This document shows, piece after piece, positions 25,919 to 37,400 of a DNA stretch of 64,000 nt. Position 1 is the first letter of the stretch; each line of letters begins with the position of its first letter. A program made the position numbers and the translations under genes. The DNA comes from Phaeosaccion multiseriatum (taxonomy: Eukaryota > Ochrophyta, other classes), in contig OZ218964.1 in NCBI GenBank assembly GCA_965112735.1, positions 1,860,001-1,924,000 of the forward strand. The letters run 5' to 3'. The notes under the pieces are model-generated. The model was given only the letters and a program-made list of their open reading frames with translations. It was not told where the DNA came from and ran no database searches.

Positions 25919-26240
25919 AGGTAGAGCATCAGCGAAGGGGGAGGGGAATGCAGCAGGTTTGATTGCCCCATCCCCGACCTCGTCTTACATAGTGTATTGT
26001 ACAAAAAAGCTGCGAAGGGATACCGCTAGGCAAGGCAACGCACCCCTCAAAAGGGGGAGTGTTGGGACAGCCGCTTTTAAGAGAGTTAAGTCCTCTATTT
26101 ATATTGTGTATATATATATCATCCTATCTTCACAACAACTCGAAGGTCTTCGATCTGACGCTTTTGGTTCCCAGGGGCTGCTTTGCTCAGGCCCACCCGT
26201 ACAGAGTGGACTCTAGAGTAGAGGCCTTGCAGATTATACG
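25919..26240. other. convergent intergenic region
   Basis: A 322-bp gap between the stops of two convergent genes; it probably holds both 3' UTRs. A TATATATATA stretch lies at 26110-26120. No gene recognised. Confidence 0.5.
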
Positions 26241-28687
26241 TTACACGTGCAGCCTCTCCCGGACCTTGGTCACGAGCTCCTGGTCAGCCTCGAGCTGCTT
26301 GACTATGTCGCTGTTTAGTCTGTACTCCGTGTCGTTCATGTCCTCGGCTTTTCGCCTCCTTCTCGTGTCCTCAATCTATATACGAAGCAAGGCGAGAGCA
26401 GGGAGATAGAGACGGATGGTTGAGGGGTGGAACTGCATCTCTTCGCAAGTTCGAAGGAGTGGGACAGCCCGTGCGGATAGATATTCGTACATACACAAAT
26501 ACGAGCATAGAGACATGCATATACATGCATACATACCTGCTTCTCGAGTGCGCTCTTGTAGGCCATCATGTTGACTCGCTTATCCCTCGCCTTCCGCCCT
26601 TCGGACTGGATATACGCGTTCTGCTCCTCTGCGTACTTTCTGGCAAACTCCTGCTCCGTTTGGTCCACGCGCTCCCTGGCAGAGCCGGGGGTGGGGGTGG
26701 GGGACAAGGTAGCCATTAGCACTATAGGAATGTGGGTAGGGGGAAACGAGACAATAGTCAAACCACGTACTTCATCCTGCGCTTCTCCTCGATGGCCTTC
26801 TTGTTCTCGTGTGCCATGAGCTCCGCACCCGTCCTCTTCTTCTCAATGTCCCTCTTCTCTCTATCCATGTTGGCCTGGTCCTGCTTGCGCGCCGCTTCGA
26901 GGATGCGCAGCTCCATCCTCCTCTCCTCCTCCGCCATGATCTTCCCCGCACCTTGATTTGCCCAAAAGGTTCCGATGGCATCATATCGCTGCATTCTTTG
27001 AGCTTGCTGGTCGGCCCTCGCCTTCTCCTCCCGCTCCACTCGCTCACGGTAGGCCTGGTTTGGGTGTTAGATAGAGAGGGAGGGGCATAAAAAGACGCTG
27101 GGGGGTGCTGAATACGAGCAGCGAGTACAGCAGTAGGCAGACAGCACGCACCACCATGAGCATTCGGTCTTCTTCGGCTTCCTTCTCCCTCGCGGTTTGG
27201 CGAATCTGCTGTAGTCGGTGGTTTTCCTCGCGGAGATCGGCCAGACGCTTCCTCTCAGCTGAGAGAGAGGGACAAAGGGAGGGAGGACATGTAAGCGCAG
27301 CGGGGAGGCTCTTGTCCGGGCTGGGGTACCAAGTCACTCACCTGCAGCCCTGGCTTCTGCGGCATCCTCCTGTGCCTTCATTTCAGCTTGCACCTGCGTG
27401 GGGCAAACGAGCCAACAACAACAGCGACATCATGAGGCCAGAGTATCGGCCAACCAATTGGAGAGGAATGAGAACAGCGACGTACCCGCAGATTCTCCTG
27501 GTGCTCTCTCTCCATCCGCGCGGCGGCCTCCCGCTCCATCCTGTGCCTCTTCTCCTCAATCTGCTGCTCGCGGACCATGCGCTCCTCAAGGTGCTTCTGG
27601 TGGAGCTTCTTCTTCTCATTCTCCTGCTCATCCAAGTACTCCTGCAGCTTGTCCTCTTGCTCCTATTGGGCACAGTACGATACAAGGAAGGACGGCAGCA
27701 AGTGTCGGTTTCGGGGCTGTGGTGATTCATTCAGTCGAGCCGCGCCTTTTCTGGGCCAGAACAGGACGAACCTTGAACATTTTGCGCTTCTCGCCCACTT
27801 CGCGCTTCTTCTCGACCTCCGCTTTGCTTCGAGACACGGCCAGTTCCTGTCGCACACGCGCCTGTCGCGCGTTCGAGTTGGGTTTAGTGGGGAAGCGGGG
27901 GGGCGGGGGGTCAACAAAGAGAGCAAGCGCCTTTAGAATGAAGGCCTCTGACAGACAGCAAATGAAGATGGAAGTGAAGCGCTCTACCTTGGCCTCGCGG
28001 ACGGCATCCTCCTTCTTCTTGTCTTTCTCCTCATCCCGAATCTGTTTCGCAACGTCGAAGGCTCGCCAGTCACGAGCAACGTCAAGGAAACCGGCCTTAT
28101 CGCCCGTCCCTCCGCTGCTATCCCTCCCCGCAGAATCACCTCGAGTGTCTTGGTCGTCCGACTGGGGCTGCTGCGGTCGTTTGGTACCAAAGAAATACCA
28201 TCATCAGCGGCCAGGAGGAGGCACATAAAGAGAAAACACTATATCCGTGTGCTGCACACACGCACCCGCGACTCTCTCCGGCTAACGGCAGGGCTGCCGC
28301 GGCTACCCCCCTCGCCACTGCCAGAGCCACCGTTCTTCAAGCCCGCGGCATATTCTTGTCGGGCTTGCCGAATGTCCTTTTCAAGCTGCATCACTTGCTC
28401 GTCGGAAGGGGAAGGGTACTGCTCGGCAAACGCCGACGCCATAGCCACAATCTGCCTGTTGAGAAGCGAGTGCGGCTTCCTGCGAGAAGTGCAAAAGCGT
28501 GCATATCGTGTGAGCGTTGAGTCTACTGTTCGCTCCCTTCTCCAACCCTCCTCCCAGCTTCTTACTTGGACCCCAGTTTCTGAACAAACTTCTGGCACAG
28601 CATGGTGGAGAGCTTGGCGGAGCGGCCTTTGTTGGCCTCTCTCTCTCGTATCGCGAGAAGCCGTTGGTGGCGCTTGTCGGTCACCAT
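26241..28687 (-). CDS. axonemal-type coiled-coil protein (MNS1/CFAP45/CFAP53-like)
   Basis: Ten exons: 28566-28687, 28266-28479, 27988-28170, 27772-27861, 27486-27662, 27342-27393, 27152-27258, 26771-27054, 26537-26675 and 26241-26375. They total 1503 nt (500 aa), with every phase matching. After a short N-terminal region (MVTDKRHQRLLAIREREANKG) and a Ser/Gly linker, nearly the whole protein is a charged Glu/Arg/Lys coiled coil. Segments such as EKKKLHQKHLEERMVREQQIEEKRHRMERE and FWANQGAGKIMAEEERRMELRILEA resemble the trichoplein/TPH-type filamentous proteins inside doublet microtubules. The length matches MNS1 or CFAP53 (about 500 aa), but I cannot choose among them. The function is inferred to be in axoneme structure. 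Confidence 0.7.
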
Positions 28688-29002
28688 CCTTGCTTGCTTT
28701 CTCACCGGTGGTAGCTTCTATTGGGGGGAGGGATATTGGGAAAGCTCTCTGTCTCTTTCCTTTTTTTCCTGTGTAACTGTGGTACAGTTGTAACTGTCGG
28801 GTGCTAACGATCTTATTTCAAATTCTCATTTCTCATCGACTGTTGGGACTTTATTTCACGATGGAGTATCATGCCATTTAATCGCCGCCTCAACAGCACC
28901 GATAAGCTTGATTGAGGAACAGCAGTAGCATCGCTCGAGAATAAAATCTTGAACCAGGACCAGTGGTGGGAGCGCGGGAGATCTAGCAGAGGCTAGCTGC
29001 TC
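28688..29002. other. divergent intergenic region
   Basis: A 315-bp gap between the axonemal coiled-coil gene (-) and the MYB gene (+). It is slightly AT-richer than its surroundings, and no feature was recognised apart from presumed promoters. Confidence 0.45.
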
Positions 29003-31298
29003 ATGTTGTTTAACAACATCGTTCGCCGACGGTCTTTATTGTCAGAGAAGAAAATGACCTCGACCATGGGGAAGCAGGCAGCACTTTTGACGCCGCGTCG
29101 AGAAGTGGACGGCCGTCCCTCGCCGGCACTTTCCTCGATTTCTCCGCTCTCGCGAATGGAAATTGACAAGCTCGAGGTGAGGGTTGGTTGTGCTGCTGCG
29201 CACGTTGTGGTCCTCCGGTCCCTCCTGTGCATCTTGCAGGCTGTGTCTCCTTGCTGACCGACCTCTTGCTAAATTATGCGCTTGATGACTCTCTCTCCCC
29301 TTGCAGTCGGAGTTCACAACTATCTTCTCTGCGCGACACTCACCCGCCGATGAGTTTGCGGGGTCGCTCTCTCCGCTCTTCAATCTGAGCAGCAGCAGTG
29401 GGGGGGCGAACAGCAGTAGTAGCGGCGGATCTATCGTTCGCCGGCGCAGTAGCATTAGCTCTAGCGTATTTTCAGAGGATTTCCTCCGCGAGGAGGCGGC
29501 GCACAAGCAGTTTGGTGGGGAAACAGAGGAAGAAGGCGTAGAGCAGGGCCGGGATACAGACCGAGAGTGGGGGAGCGACAGTATGGCTCGCCCACAGTCG
29601 AGGGGTGTCTCGGGAAGAAAGAAGATGCGGGTGCAGCAGGAGTATTATAGAGATTGCGCAGCCTCCAACGCGTCGGACGGCACCACATTTGCGCGCCTTA
29701 GTAGTGGCAGCAGCAGCGGGGATAGGAATCAACAGGAGAAGCGGGCGTCTCAGGCAGCTGAGAGCATCATCAGCATGTCGAGAGTCAGCGAGTCAGGTGC
29801 CGGGGGGAGCGGATCAATCCGGCCCTTGAGCAGAGTGAACAGTTTCCAGCGAGAGCAAGATTCACCGTGTGTGGATGGGGCACATTTCGAGGGGGCGTAC
29901 ATGAAACGCGAAATGGGTGACCATAGCTTGGCGCAGAAACTCCCACGACCCCAGTCTGTTCCTCCCCATCATCCCCATCAGCAGCAGCAGTACCACCACG
30001 ATCAGCATCCGCAGCAGCGGCAGCAGTATCAGCACCAGCACCAGCACCAGCAGATGCACTCTGAGGCAGAGGTCGGATCCAGCAACCAGCTGGGCCCTTC
30101 CCCATCCGCTTCTCAGAACCTCACGGGACATTGGACGGATCGACAGCAGAGTAGGAGTCCCCGCGCCCTACAGTCTGTGGAGGGGGAGACTCCCGGCGTT
30201 GGAGGAGCAAAGCGGGATGCGGGGCCTTCTTCCTCCCCCTCCTCTTGCTCCCCCTCCTCCTCCTCCTCCTTTTCCTCCTCCTCTTCCCCCTCTTCCTCCT
30301 CTTCCATGTTCCCTCCCGCCAACATTTCCAAGTCGACAGTCCCGCCCGCCAAATGCTGTCCAGATGTGGGCAAGGATGGTGCAGAGACGGGAGAGCCCAA
30401 CGTGTCCCCTCAGCCGGGGGACAAGAGTGGGCGCCGACCGAGCAAGTGGACAAGGGGAGAGGACAGGCTCTTGGAGATGGCTGTCAAGCAGCACGGGGAG
30501 ATGAACTGGAAAGCCATTGCAAAGATTGTCAAGACCAAGCACCACACGCAGTGTTTGCAGCGATGGAAACGCGTCTTGAGGCCTGACCTCAAGAAGGGTC
30601 GATGGACTCCGGCGGAAGACGCGCATCTGGTGGCGTTGGTCAGTCAGGGCTTTACGAACTGGGTCAATCTGTCTAAGCAGCTTGAAGGCCGAACCAGCAA
30701 GCAGTGTAGAGAGCGCTGGTGCCACCACTTGGACCCCTCTGTGAAGAAGGGTAGCTACACAGAAGAGGAGGACAAGCTCATTGTAGAAACGCAGCTCAAG
30801 CTGGGCAACCGCTGGGCGCAGATATCGGCAATGCTTCCGGGCAGAACGGAGAACGCCGTCAAGATCCGGTGGAAGGCCATCCAGAGGAGTCGAAAGTTGG
30901 CAGATGCAGGATCTTCGGCAAAGGCGCCCGCAGCCAAGGGCAAGAAAGCTCCACCGACGGGACTGAGGCAGATGGCCGGCTATGCGCGCGCTGCGAATAT
31001 GCGCAATCAAGACCAACAACAGCAGAAGAAAAAGCAGCAGCAGAAGAAGAATCAGAATCTTGCACCAGCCCCACTGGACCCAGACCATGGAATGCCGCCG
31101 CACTTCGAAAAGCCGACTCCGAAAAAGGGCTCTCTGGCTTGGGCAAGTCCACTGACGAAAGGGCGGATGGAGGGCAGGTCCAGTGGATCGATCCGGTCAT
31201 CCCTTGACAGCTTACATCCGTATACCTTCAGTCCGCATGAGCCGCTGTCGCCAGGAGACGCCATGCTGGCAGTCTTGGCTTCGTCGACGCCCCCTTGA
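29003..31298 (+). CDS. three-repeat (R1R2R3) MYB transcription factor
   Basis: Nuclear DNA-binding regulator; three-repeat MYBs in plants and animals control cell-cycle genes. Two exons: 29003-29176 and 29307-31298 (2166 nt, 721 aa), phase 0. The repeats span residues about 438-587. R1 is KWTRGEDRLLEMAVKQHG, with N-W-KAIAKIV as its second helix. R2 is GRWTPAEDAHLVALVSQG, with SKQCRERW as its recognition helix. R3 is GSYTEEEDKLIVETQLKLG with PGRTENAVKIRW. The third Trp position of R2 and R3 is filled by the usual aromatic or W residues. The long N-terminus is Ser/Gln/His-rich with a poly-Ser tract; the C-terminus is basic with a Lys/Gln run. Translation could also start at 29054. Confidence 0.9.
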
Positions 31299-31459
31299 GC
31301 ATCGCATCACAAGGGAGTGTGTGTAGTATCTGTTCGCGCCCCGCGCGTGTGTGTGTATATATGGGGCACCATCCCTAAGAGAGTTCCACTTTCATTTCAT
31401 TTTTTTAACATTTTTAAAAACTAATTACAGTACATACGAACAAAGCTGACTTTAGATTG

Positions 31460-33649
31460 TCATATTGGAGGGAGGGTAGCACGGCACGTGGGGCACTCGA
31501 GCTTGATGTCCATCCACCTGCTCAGACACGCGCTATGAAACACGTGCAGACAAGGGGTCACCACCGCTCCCTCCTCCTCCACTCTCTGGTAGCAAATGGC
31601 ACACTCATGCAGATTGCCCTGCTCCACATCCGCTGTACCTGACTCGGCCACGGGAAGCGCTCGGTAGTAGTTGTATCGAGGAGGGCGGAACATTTTTGGC
31701 ACGAAAAAGAGGGGCCCAAAACGGTCTTGAGCCATCAGGACGAGCGCCTGCGCGCCAACCCACGCCATGAGCCCAAAGCAGAACCAAGGCCTCGTCTCGT
31801 ACGAGGGATTCACCAGCTTGATGAACGAGTGAGGACACCCGAAAAAGTACAACGGAACCAAGAGCCGATTCGCCGACATGCCAATCAGATAGTTGCGGTG
31901 AAAGGCCCCGCGCGTCTCTCTTTTCACATTCTTGACGATCTGAGGGATCCAAAAGCCGTACAAGCTTGCAAAAACCAGCAGCCGCGGCCCCCCTCTGAAC
32001 ATCCACGCGCTGAGTAGCACGAGAAACAGTACGGAGTAGAACCGACAGTGCAGGGCTGCCAGTTCCCTGCGCATTCGGACCCAGCCGCCCTCGAAGAAAC
32101 TCTGCGGCTGCTGGGCTTGGTAGATCATGATAATGTACCTCATCTCGAAGACACAAAAGAGGATGAGCTTGACGAAGGCAATGGTTCCAAACACCACCAT
32201 GAGCTGCTGCGTGGAGGCGCACATGAAGATGTGCACGATGCAAAGCAGGGCGTCGATCATAGCCTGCATGCCGATGGAGTACAGACTCACCCTCGCCATT
32301 TGCGCCTGCGTGCTGCTGTACGCGAGCTGCTTGACTAGCAGTCCAATCTGAGCGATGCACACCAGCGTGACGACAACGCTGTAATTCACGGCCTTGGGGT
32401 AAAACTCGGCCCAGGGGAGTCGACTTGTGGTCATAATGGCTGTCGCAGACACCTTGAGCGTTTGATCGCAGTTGAGGCCCTCCAGTCGTCCGCTTAGCGC
32501 TTCCACCCAAGCAGGAGCGGCAGTAAGAGGAGCTTTGCCCTCCTCCGCCTCCATGACGGTCTTTAAAGTCATGACAAAGACACAGTCCTTGCCATTCGGA
32601 GAGCTCTTCGCAAAGTTCACCGGCAGGCCCCGAGGGCTAATGCCCACCCAGCTCTGGTCTTGCCCTACCTTTGCGTTATTTGGCCACGCGAACACATTAG
32701 TAAACAAATCGGGCTCGCTCTCTGTCCCGCTGCTGCTGCTTGCGCTGGTGCTGTTTCCCTTCTGAGAAGCGGTGCCAAGGTGCCGACGAGCAACATGGGC
32801 AATGTACTCTGACTCTGACACTCTCGTTGCCGCTACCGCTGCCCCCCCCAGTGGGATCATGGTTCGTTTCCCGCCTGCTTCGTCCACCCTCAACTTCATT
32901 TCTGCTCCGAGGCCTCGCGTGTGCGGCCCCCCCTCCTGCACCGTCTCGTTTGTGGCTGCAGGATTGTTCCAAACGAGCTTCACTGAGGGTTGGTTGGTTG
33001 CTCGGCTTACCACCGCCGAAATGGTGCCGTGACTATGCATGTAAGCCCCTTGGACATTGTATAACAGATCGTTCCGCTTGGAGCGAATGTCCGCCCCGTT
33101 TTGGTACATGTGTACTACCCCCCACAGCAAGCTGACCTCGTTGTTTGTGCCTTCCAAGGGAAGCTGTGTCATATGCATGAGAATGCTTCCCTCCCCTCCC
33201 AAGCTGACTGACGCATTGGGAGTAATAACGGAGCCCGTGGCCGCCCCGCCGCTACCACCATTCTCGTTAAAGGTCTTCTGCACGACACTCTTCACGTTGT
33301 CGATCACGCTCCAACTGCCTGTGTAAATGCCCGTGGCATTGAGAGGATACACCACGTCATCCTCCCCCAAGTGCCCACCAAGAACCTCCTGGACGATCTC
33401 GAGCTTTTTGGTGTCTTGCCGAGACGGAGGAATGCTCCCGCCCCCCCTCGCTGGCCTCGTGGAGCTCTTGTTGGCGGCCGCGTTGCTGCTGTTCCGCACG
33501 TCCATCATAAAGAACATTAGTATCACCATCAGCCCCACCCGAAGCATCCGCTGTCGCTGGCGTTGGAGCATTTCATCATCCCCATTGCCCCCTCCGGGCA
33601 TCAACATCCTTCCTCCTACGAGCTGGAACAGCTCAGAGTATCTAATCAA
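31460..33649 (-). CDS. multi-pass membrane RING-H2 E3 ubiquitin ligase, TUL1/FLYING SAUCER-like
   Basis: Golgi/endosomal membrane ubiquitin ligase of the DSC (TUL1) type, which tags misassembled membrane proteins. It is a single exon of 2190 nt (729 aa), the only long intronless gene here. There is a signal-anchor segment near residues 35-50 (VGLMVILMFFMMD) and a luminal region to about 430. A cluster of about seven membrane helices then includes the family block GFWIPQIVKNVKRETRG and the following YLIGMSANRLLVPLYFFGCP. A C-terminal RING-H2 (CAICYQRV...CLHVFHSACLSRW...CPTCR) has all eight zinc ligands. It is convergent with the MYB gene, about 160 bp apart. Confidence 0.9.
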   Translation of the reverse strand: MIRYSELFQLVGGRMLMPGGGNGDDEMLQRQRQRMLRVGLMVILMFFMMDVRNSSNAAANKSSTRPARGGGSIPPSRQDTKKLEIVQEVLGGHLGEDDVVYPLNATGIYTGSWSVIDNVKSVVQKTFNENGGSGGAATGSVITPNASVSLGGEGSILMHMTQLPLEGTNNEVSLLWGVVHMYQNGADIRSKRNDLLYNVQGAYMHSHGTISAVVSRATNQPSVKLVWNNPAATNETVQEGGPHTRGLGAEMKLRVDEAGGKRTMIPLGGAAVAATRVSESEYIAHVARRHLGTASQKGNSTSASSSSGTESEPDLFTNVFAWPNNAKVGQDQSWVGISPRGLPVNFAKSSPNGKDCVFVMTLKTVMEAEEGKAPLTAAPAWVEALSGRLEGLNCDQTLKVSATAIMTTSRLPWAEFYPKAVNYSVVVTLVCIAQIGLLVKQLAYSSTQAQMARVSLYSIGMQAMIDALLCIVHIFMCASTQQLMVVFGTIAFVKLILFCVFEMRYIIMIYQAQQPQSFFEGGWVRMRRELAALHCRFYSVLFLVLLSAWMFRGGPRLLVFASLYGFWIPQIVKNVKRETRGAFHRNYLIGMSANRLLVPLYFFGCPHSFIKLVNPSYETRPWFCFGLMAWVGAQALVLMAQDRFGPLFFVPKMFRPPRYNYYRALPVAESGTADVEQGNLHECAICYQRVEEEGAVVTPCLHVFHSACLSRWMDIKLECPTCRATLPPI

Positions 33650-33839
33650 AATACAGTACGAGAGGAATCAGTCGGCCGCCATTGCCTTAATGGACATTGG
33701 GCATGTGGCTACGACCACTAAAGACAGCGCAGAGGAGAGAGGGAGAGAGATGGAGAGGGGAGACAGTAAATACTATGTGTGATTGGGTACAGTTGAATAA
33801 GGGAGGCCCAACTTTCTCCCCGAACATTGAACATTCCTT

Positions 33840-34259
33840 TCAGCCCCATGCGCTTTCGCTCTAGGCCGCTAGGCCGCTCGGCCTTCCGCCGATCTAGGCC
33901 TAGGCCGGCGGCCTCCGGCCGCTCTAGACCGCTCACTTTTCAATCCTAGGCGGCCTCTAGCCCGCCTCTAGGCAGCCTGCCAGTGACCGTGGGCGCGTGC
34001 GTGGTGCCGCCCAGCCAGTGGGTAGCAGCACACCTGCACTCCTCGTAGGGCCATTTACTCCTCACTTCCAATCCCATGCAATACATTTGCTTAATACTGA
34101 CTACTCTTTGCACTCTGAGCACTCCCACCGTCCGCCTAGTTGGCGTCTGCCCTAGGCCGCCTAGGCGGCGGTATACAAATAGGCCGAGGGCCTACGGCCC
34201 TCGCTAGGCCGGGCAATTTTCCCAAATAGGCGTAGGCCGCTAGGCGTGCATGGGGCTGA
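33840..34259. mobile_element. 420-bp inverted-repeat (MITE-like) element
   Basis: The ends are TCAGCCCCATGC (33840-33851) and its reverse complement GCATGGGGCTGA (34248-34259). They are flanked by the exact 6-bp duplication TTCCTT at 33834-33839 and 34260-34265. The interior carries the same CTAGGCCTAGGCCGGCGGCC-type palindromes as the element at 11.6 kb, plus a non-palindromic core (33980-34135). It sits upstream of the RING ligase start and downstream of the MMS19 stop. Confidence 0.65.
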
Positions 34260-34264
34260 TTCCT

Positions 34265-34402
34265 TCGACTCCGGACAAGATAACGGTGTGCGCCGAGAGA
34301 GACATCAGTAATCAGGCCGGCTGGTCACCGGCTGTAATCAGTAATCAGGCCGGCTGGATCAGTGTGATCAGGCCGGCTCAGGTATATACTGTCCAGAGTC
34401 GA
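34265..34402. mobile_element. 138-bp inverted-repeat element adjoining the 420-bp element
   Basis: The ends are TCGACTCCGGACA (34265-34277) and TGTCCAGAGTCGA (34390-34402), a 13-bp inverted repeat with one mismatch. Direct repeats of ATTCCT flank it at 34259-34264 and 34403-34408. The interior has three copies of (A)TCAGGCCGGCT and the string GATAACGGTGTGCGCCG. That string is the reverse complement, with few changes, of the sequence left of the GGGA array at about 11822-11840. It therefore belongs to the same family as the nested unit at 13057-13124. Confidence 0.6.
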
Positions 34403-34446
34403 ATTCCTTAGAGGTATTTCATTTCATTAGTCCTCCACGAGCTGAT

Positions 34447-37400
34447 CTACCCATGCTGCGCATCCTCTGAGAGCAAGAGCCATTCGTTGCGAGTTCGGAC
34501 AGCCGCTTGCCGCACGGGCCTCCTCCGGTCATCCAGGGGCTTGCGCAGCGCACGCGTCACCTGTGAAGGGAAAGAGAATCAGATGCAGCGGTGAGTATGA
34601 TAACAATAGGGTAGGGTAGAACCATACCACTCGGAGTACATACACACACATATACATACCTCGTCTCTGAGAGGGTGCAGGCTGCTGTAGGGCAGAGAGG
34701 TCAGCAGAGAGAGGCACTGAAGGGAGGCCAGGCGGGCCCGAGCCCTGGGGTGCGACCTGAGTTTCGTGGCAGGGCAGGACTTATCTTGATTAGAGAGACA
34801 CAAACAAGAGAAGGGGAGAGGAACAAGAAGGAGACATAAACGCACGGGCTTACCTCGCCAAGTCGCACAGCAGCGGCAGCAGTGTGGGCACGTGTGGCAG
34901 CATGAGTGTGCTGTCTCCGAGAGGGAACTTGAGGAGCGATGCCAAGGCGAGGCCACTCAGCGTGGGCTCCCCTAAGCCCAGGGCAAGGCAAATATCGGGC
35001 AGCAGCTTCTCCATGTCTGCCGCGCTCATGACGCGCGTGCTGTCCTTGGCCAAGTGGAGCAGGCCCAGCAAGGGCGCCACGTTTTCTTTCAGCTTCCCGG
35101 CCCCTGCCAGCCGAGAAAAGGCGGAGACAAAGAAGCGCTGATGCCACAGAAGATTCTTCTGAAAGGAGATTTGCTTGGTGTCGGCCATAATAGTTCCAAC
35201 CCCCCCCGCTACCGCCATGGCGGCCTCCCTGCTTAGGCTCGGGCCGTTGCTGATCAAAATGGCCCCACAGAACATGTTAACCAGCTCGTTGTACGCGCTG
35301 CTGGGGCTACCCCTCAAGATCACGGCCTTGGTGAGCCACGTGAGAAGGTGTACGTGCCCTCCTTCTGCTGCCGTGGGAGCCTGAGCCTTTTCTCGCAAGG
35401 TGGCAAGAGCCATATCCAGCACCTCGCCGGCAGGCAGCCTGTTCACCAGAGCGGCCACGCACTGGCTGGCCGCCTCTGCAGCAGCGCCGCCGTCAGGCTC
35501 TGGAGACTCTGGACAAGCGATTGGAAGCAGCACCAAGTACGCACGTCGGAGGGTGCCTTCCTCCCAACACTGCAAGAGCGTCTCGCGTGCCACAGAGCCG
35601 AAGATCGCCGCCAGCACGGATATTGTTGGTAATGCCTTGGCTGCTTGCACATCCCCCCCGCCGCCCAGAAACAGTCCCAGCGACAGCATGGACAGTACCA
35701 CCTGCGACTCCTGCGGCACTTTGCCGAAACTGACCCGAACCACCTCGACTGTGGACTCCAGGATGGGCTTCCCAAACTCGTTCGAGGCCAACGAGCTGCT
35801 ATCAGAGAGGGCAACGAGAATGTCGCCCAAGAGCCCACGCTCGGTTTTCCCGAAAAGAGTTTCGGTCCCTATCCATCTGGGGGTTTTGATAGGTAGCAGT
35901 CTTGGGTGTTAAAGAGGGAGAAGGGGGGGGGGGGGAGGGGGAAGAGGTACCTTTGGGCATTCATTGCCTTACCTGCCGTCAGAAGCCTGCATGTCCGAGC
36001 TTGCTTCGAGCACAGTGGCGAGGCTGGAGAGCGCCGCCGCCCCCTCTGCGGATACATTCAGACTCCCCTCGCTCGAAACCACACATGCCACCAGCTGGGG
36101 CACGACTACCGAGAGCACAGCGGGAATACGACACAACCGCTCCAGAGCCGTGCTACTGCTACTACTGCTGCTGCTACTGCTGCTACTACTGCTGCTGGCT
36201 TGGCTCCAAAACCGCTCCAACAGCGCAGGCACTGTATCTTGTACTATGAGCTGGGCGTACTCCCCCCGCTTCAGCCCCACGCTCTCCAAGCTTGTGATTG
36301 TTTCGTCTTCAGAGACAAGGCGGCGCGAAGCGTCCCACAGGTCGTCGGAGAGGACGCGTGTAAAGCGACTTACAATGTCTTTCACATCCGCCGTCGTCAG
36401 CAGAGGACTGGGGGGAAGAGTGACCAACGCCGTCAAACCCTGCATCGTGAGACACAACCATGCATCGCACACCTCCTTGGGTCGTGTTTCACTACTCTCC
36501 CCCCCACACACTGCGTCCATAGTGTCGCACATACACTGGCGAATAGCCTCCGAAAACTCGCCGAGAGGAGGCCGATCAAAGTCCACGACAGGATCCGTGG
36601 CCCGAATCAATCCCACCAGGGCGTCCGTCGCAGCCCTCGCCCGTTCCGCGGCCCGTACGTCCCACTCGAGCGGCGGGGTCGCCCTCCCCCCGCCAGCTGA
36701 AATAATGCTCAACAGGGGGTGCACCGCCAAGCGCAGCACCTCGCGGAGACTGAAAGAGCAAGACAAGGCCACGGCGCGTAAGAGCTTAGCAGCGCTCACG
36801 CCTACCATGGAATCGGGGTCGTTCTGGGTTTCGACCAAGCACCGCTGCAGTAAGGGAGCTGTAAACTGCTGCCAAGCCATGCTCTCCCTTGGCGAAGGGG
36901 AAGCAGTCTGTACACTGCCCGCGATAATACTGCTCAGCTGCGTGAGGGTGTTGAGGGCTCGATTAGTGCTCTCCGAAAGCCCGCTTTGAGCGATTTCTGT
37001 GTAAAGCGCATCACTGATCCCCCGCAGGTGCCTGTGACATGCAGGGACGCCGAACGTGGCCACGGCAGCGGACAGCGTTGTCAGAGCCGCCTCTTTGGCC
37101 GCAGCGACGCTGCTCCCTGCGAAGAAGAGTGGAGTCAGTTAGGCTCAGACATTCGGGCCTAACTGTTCTCTATCTATTGTTTTGGGCCTCAACACAAGCA
37201 AGCGACTTACCAAGCTTGTCGAGTAGCATGGGGATGGTGTGTATGGCCATCGCGCCACTGCCCAGCAGCACACCCTCCAACACACTCCTCAGGGACTCCG
37301 GCGTGATTTGGTGCGGGTCGTTCTTTGGCTGAGTAAAGGTGATGGGATAGTAGCAGGCCGTCGCATCGAACACCTCCTCGGCAGCGGCCTCCATCTCCGT

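Noticed and set aside
30168-31103. 311-codon minus-strand frame opposite the MYB gene
   Set aside because: It is antisense to the conserved R1R2R3 repeats and has no family features.
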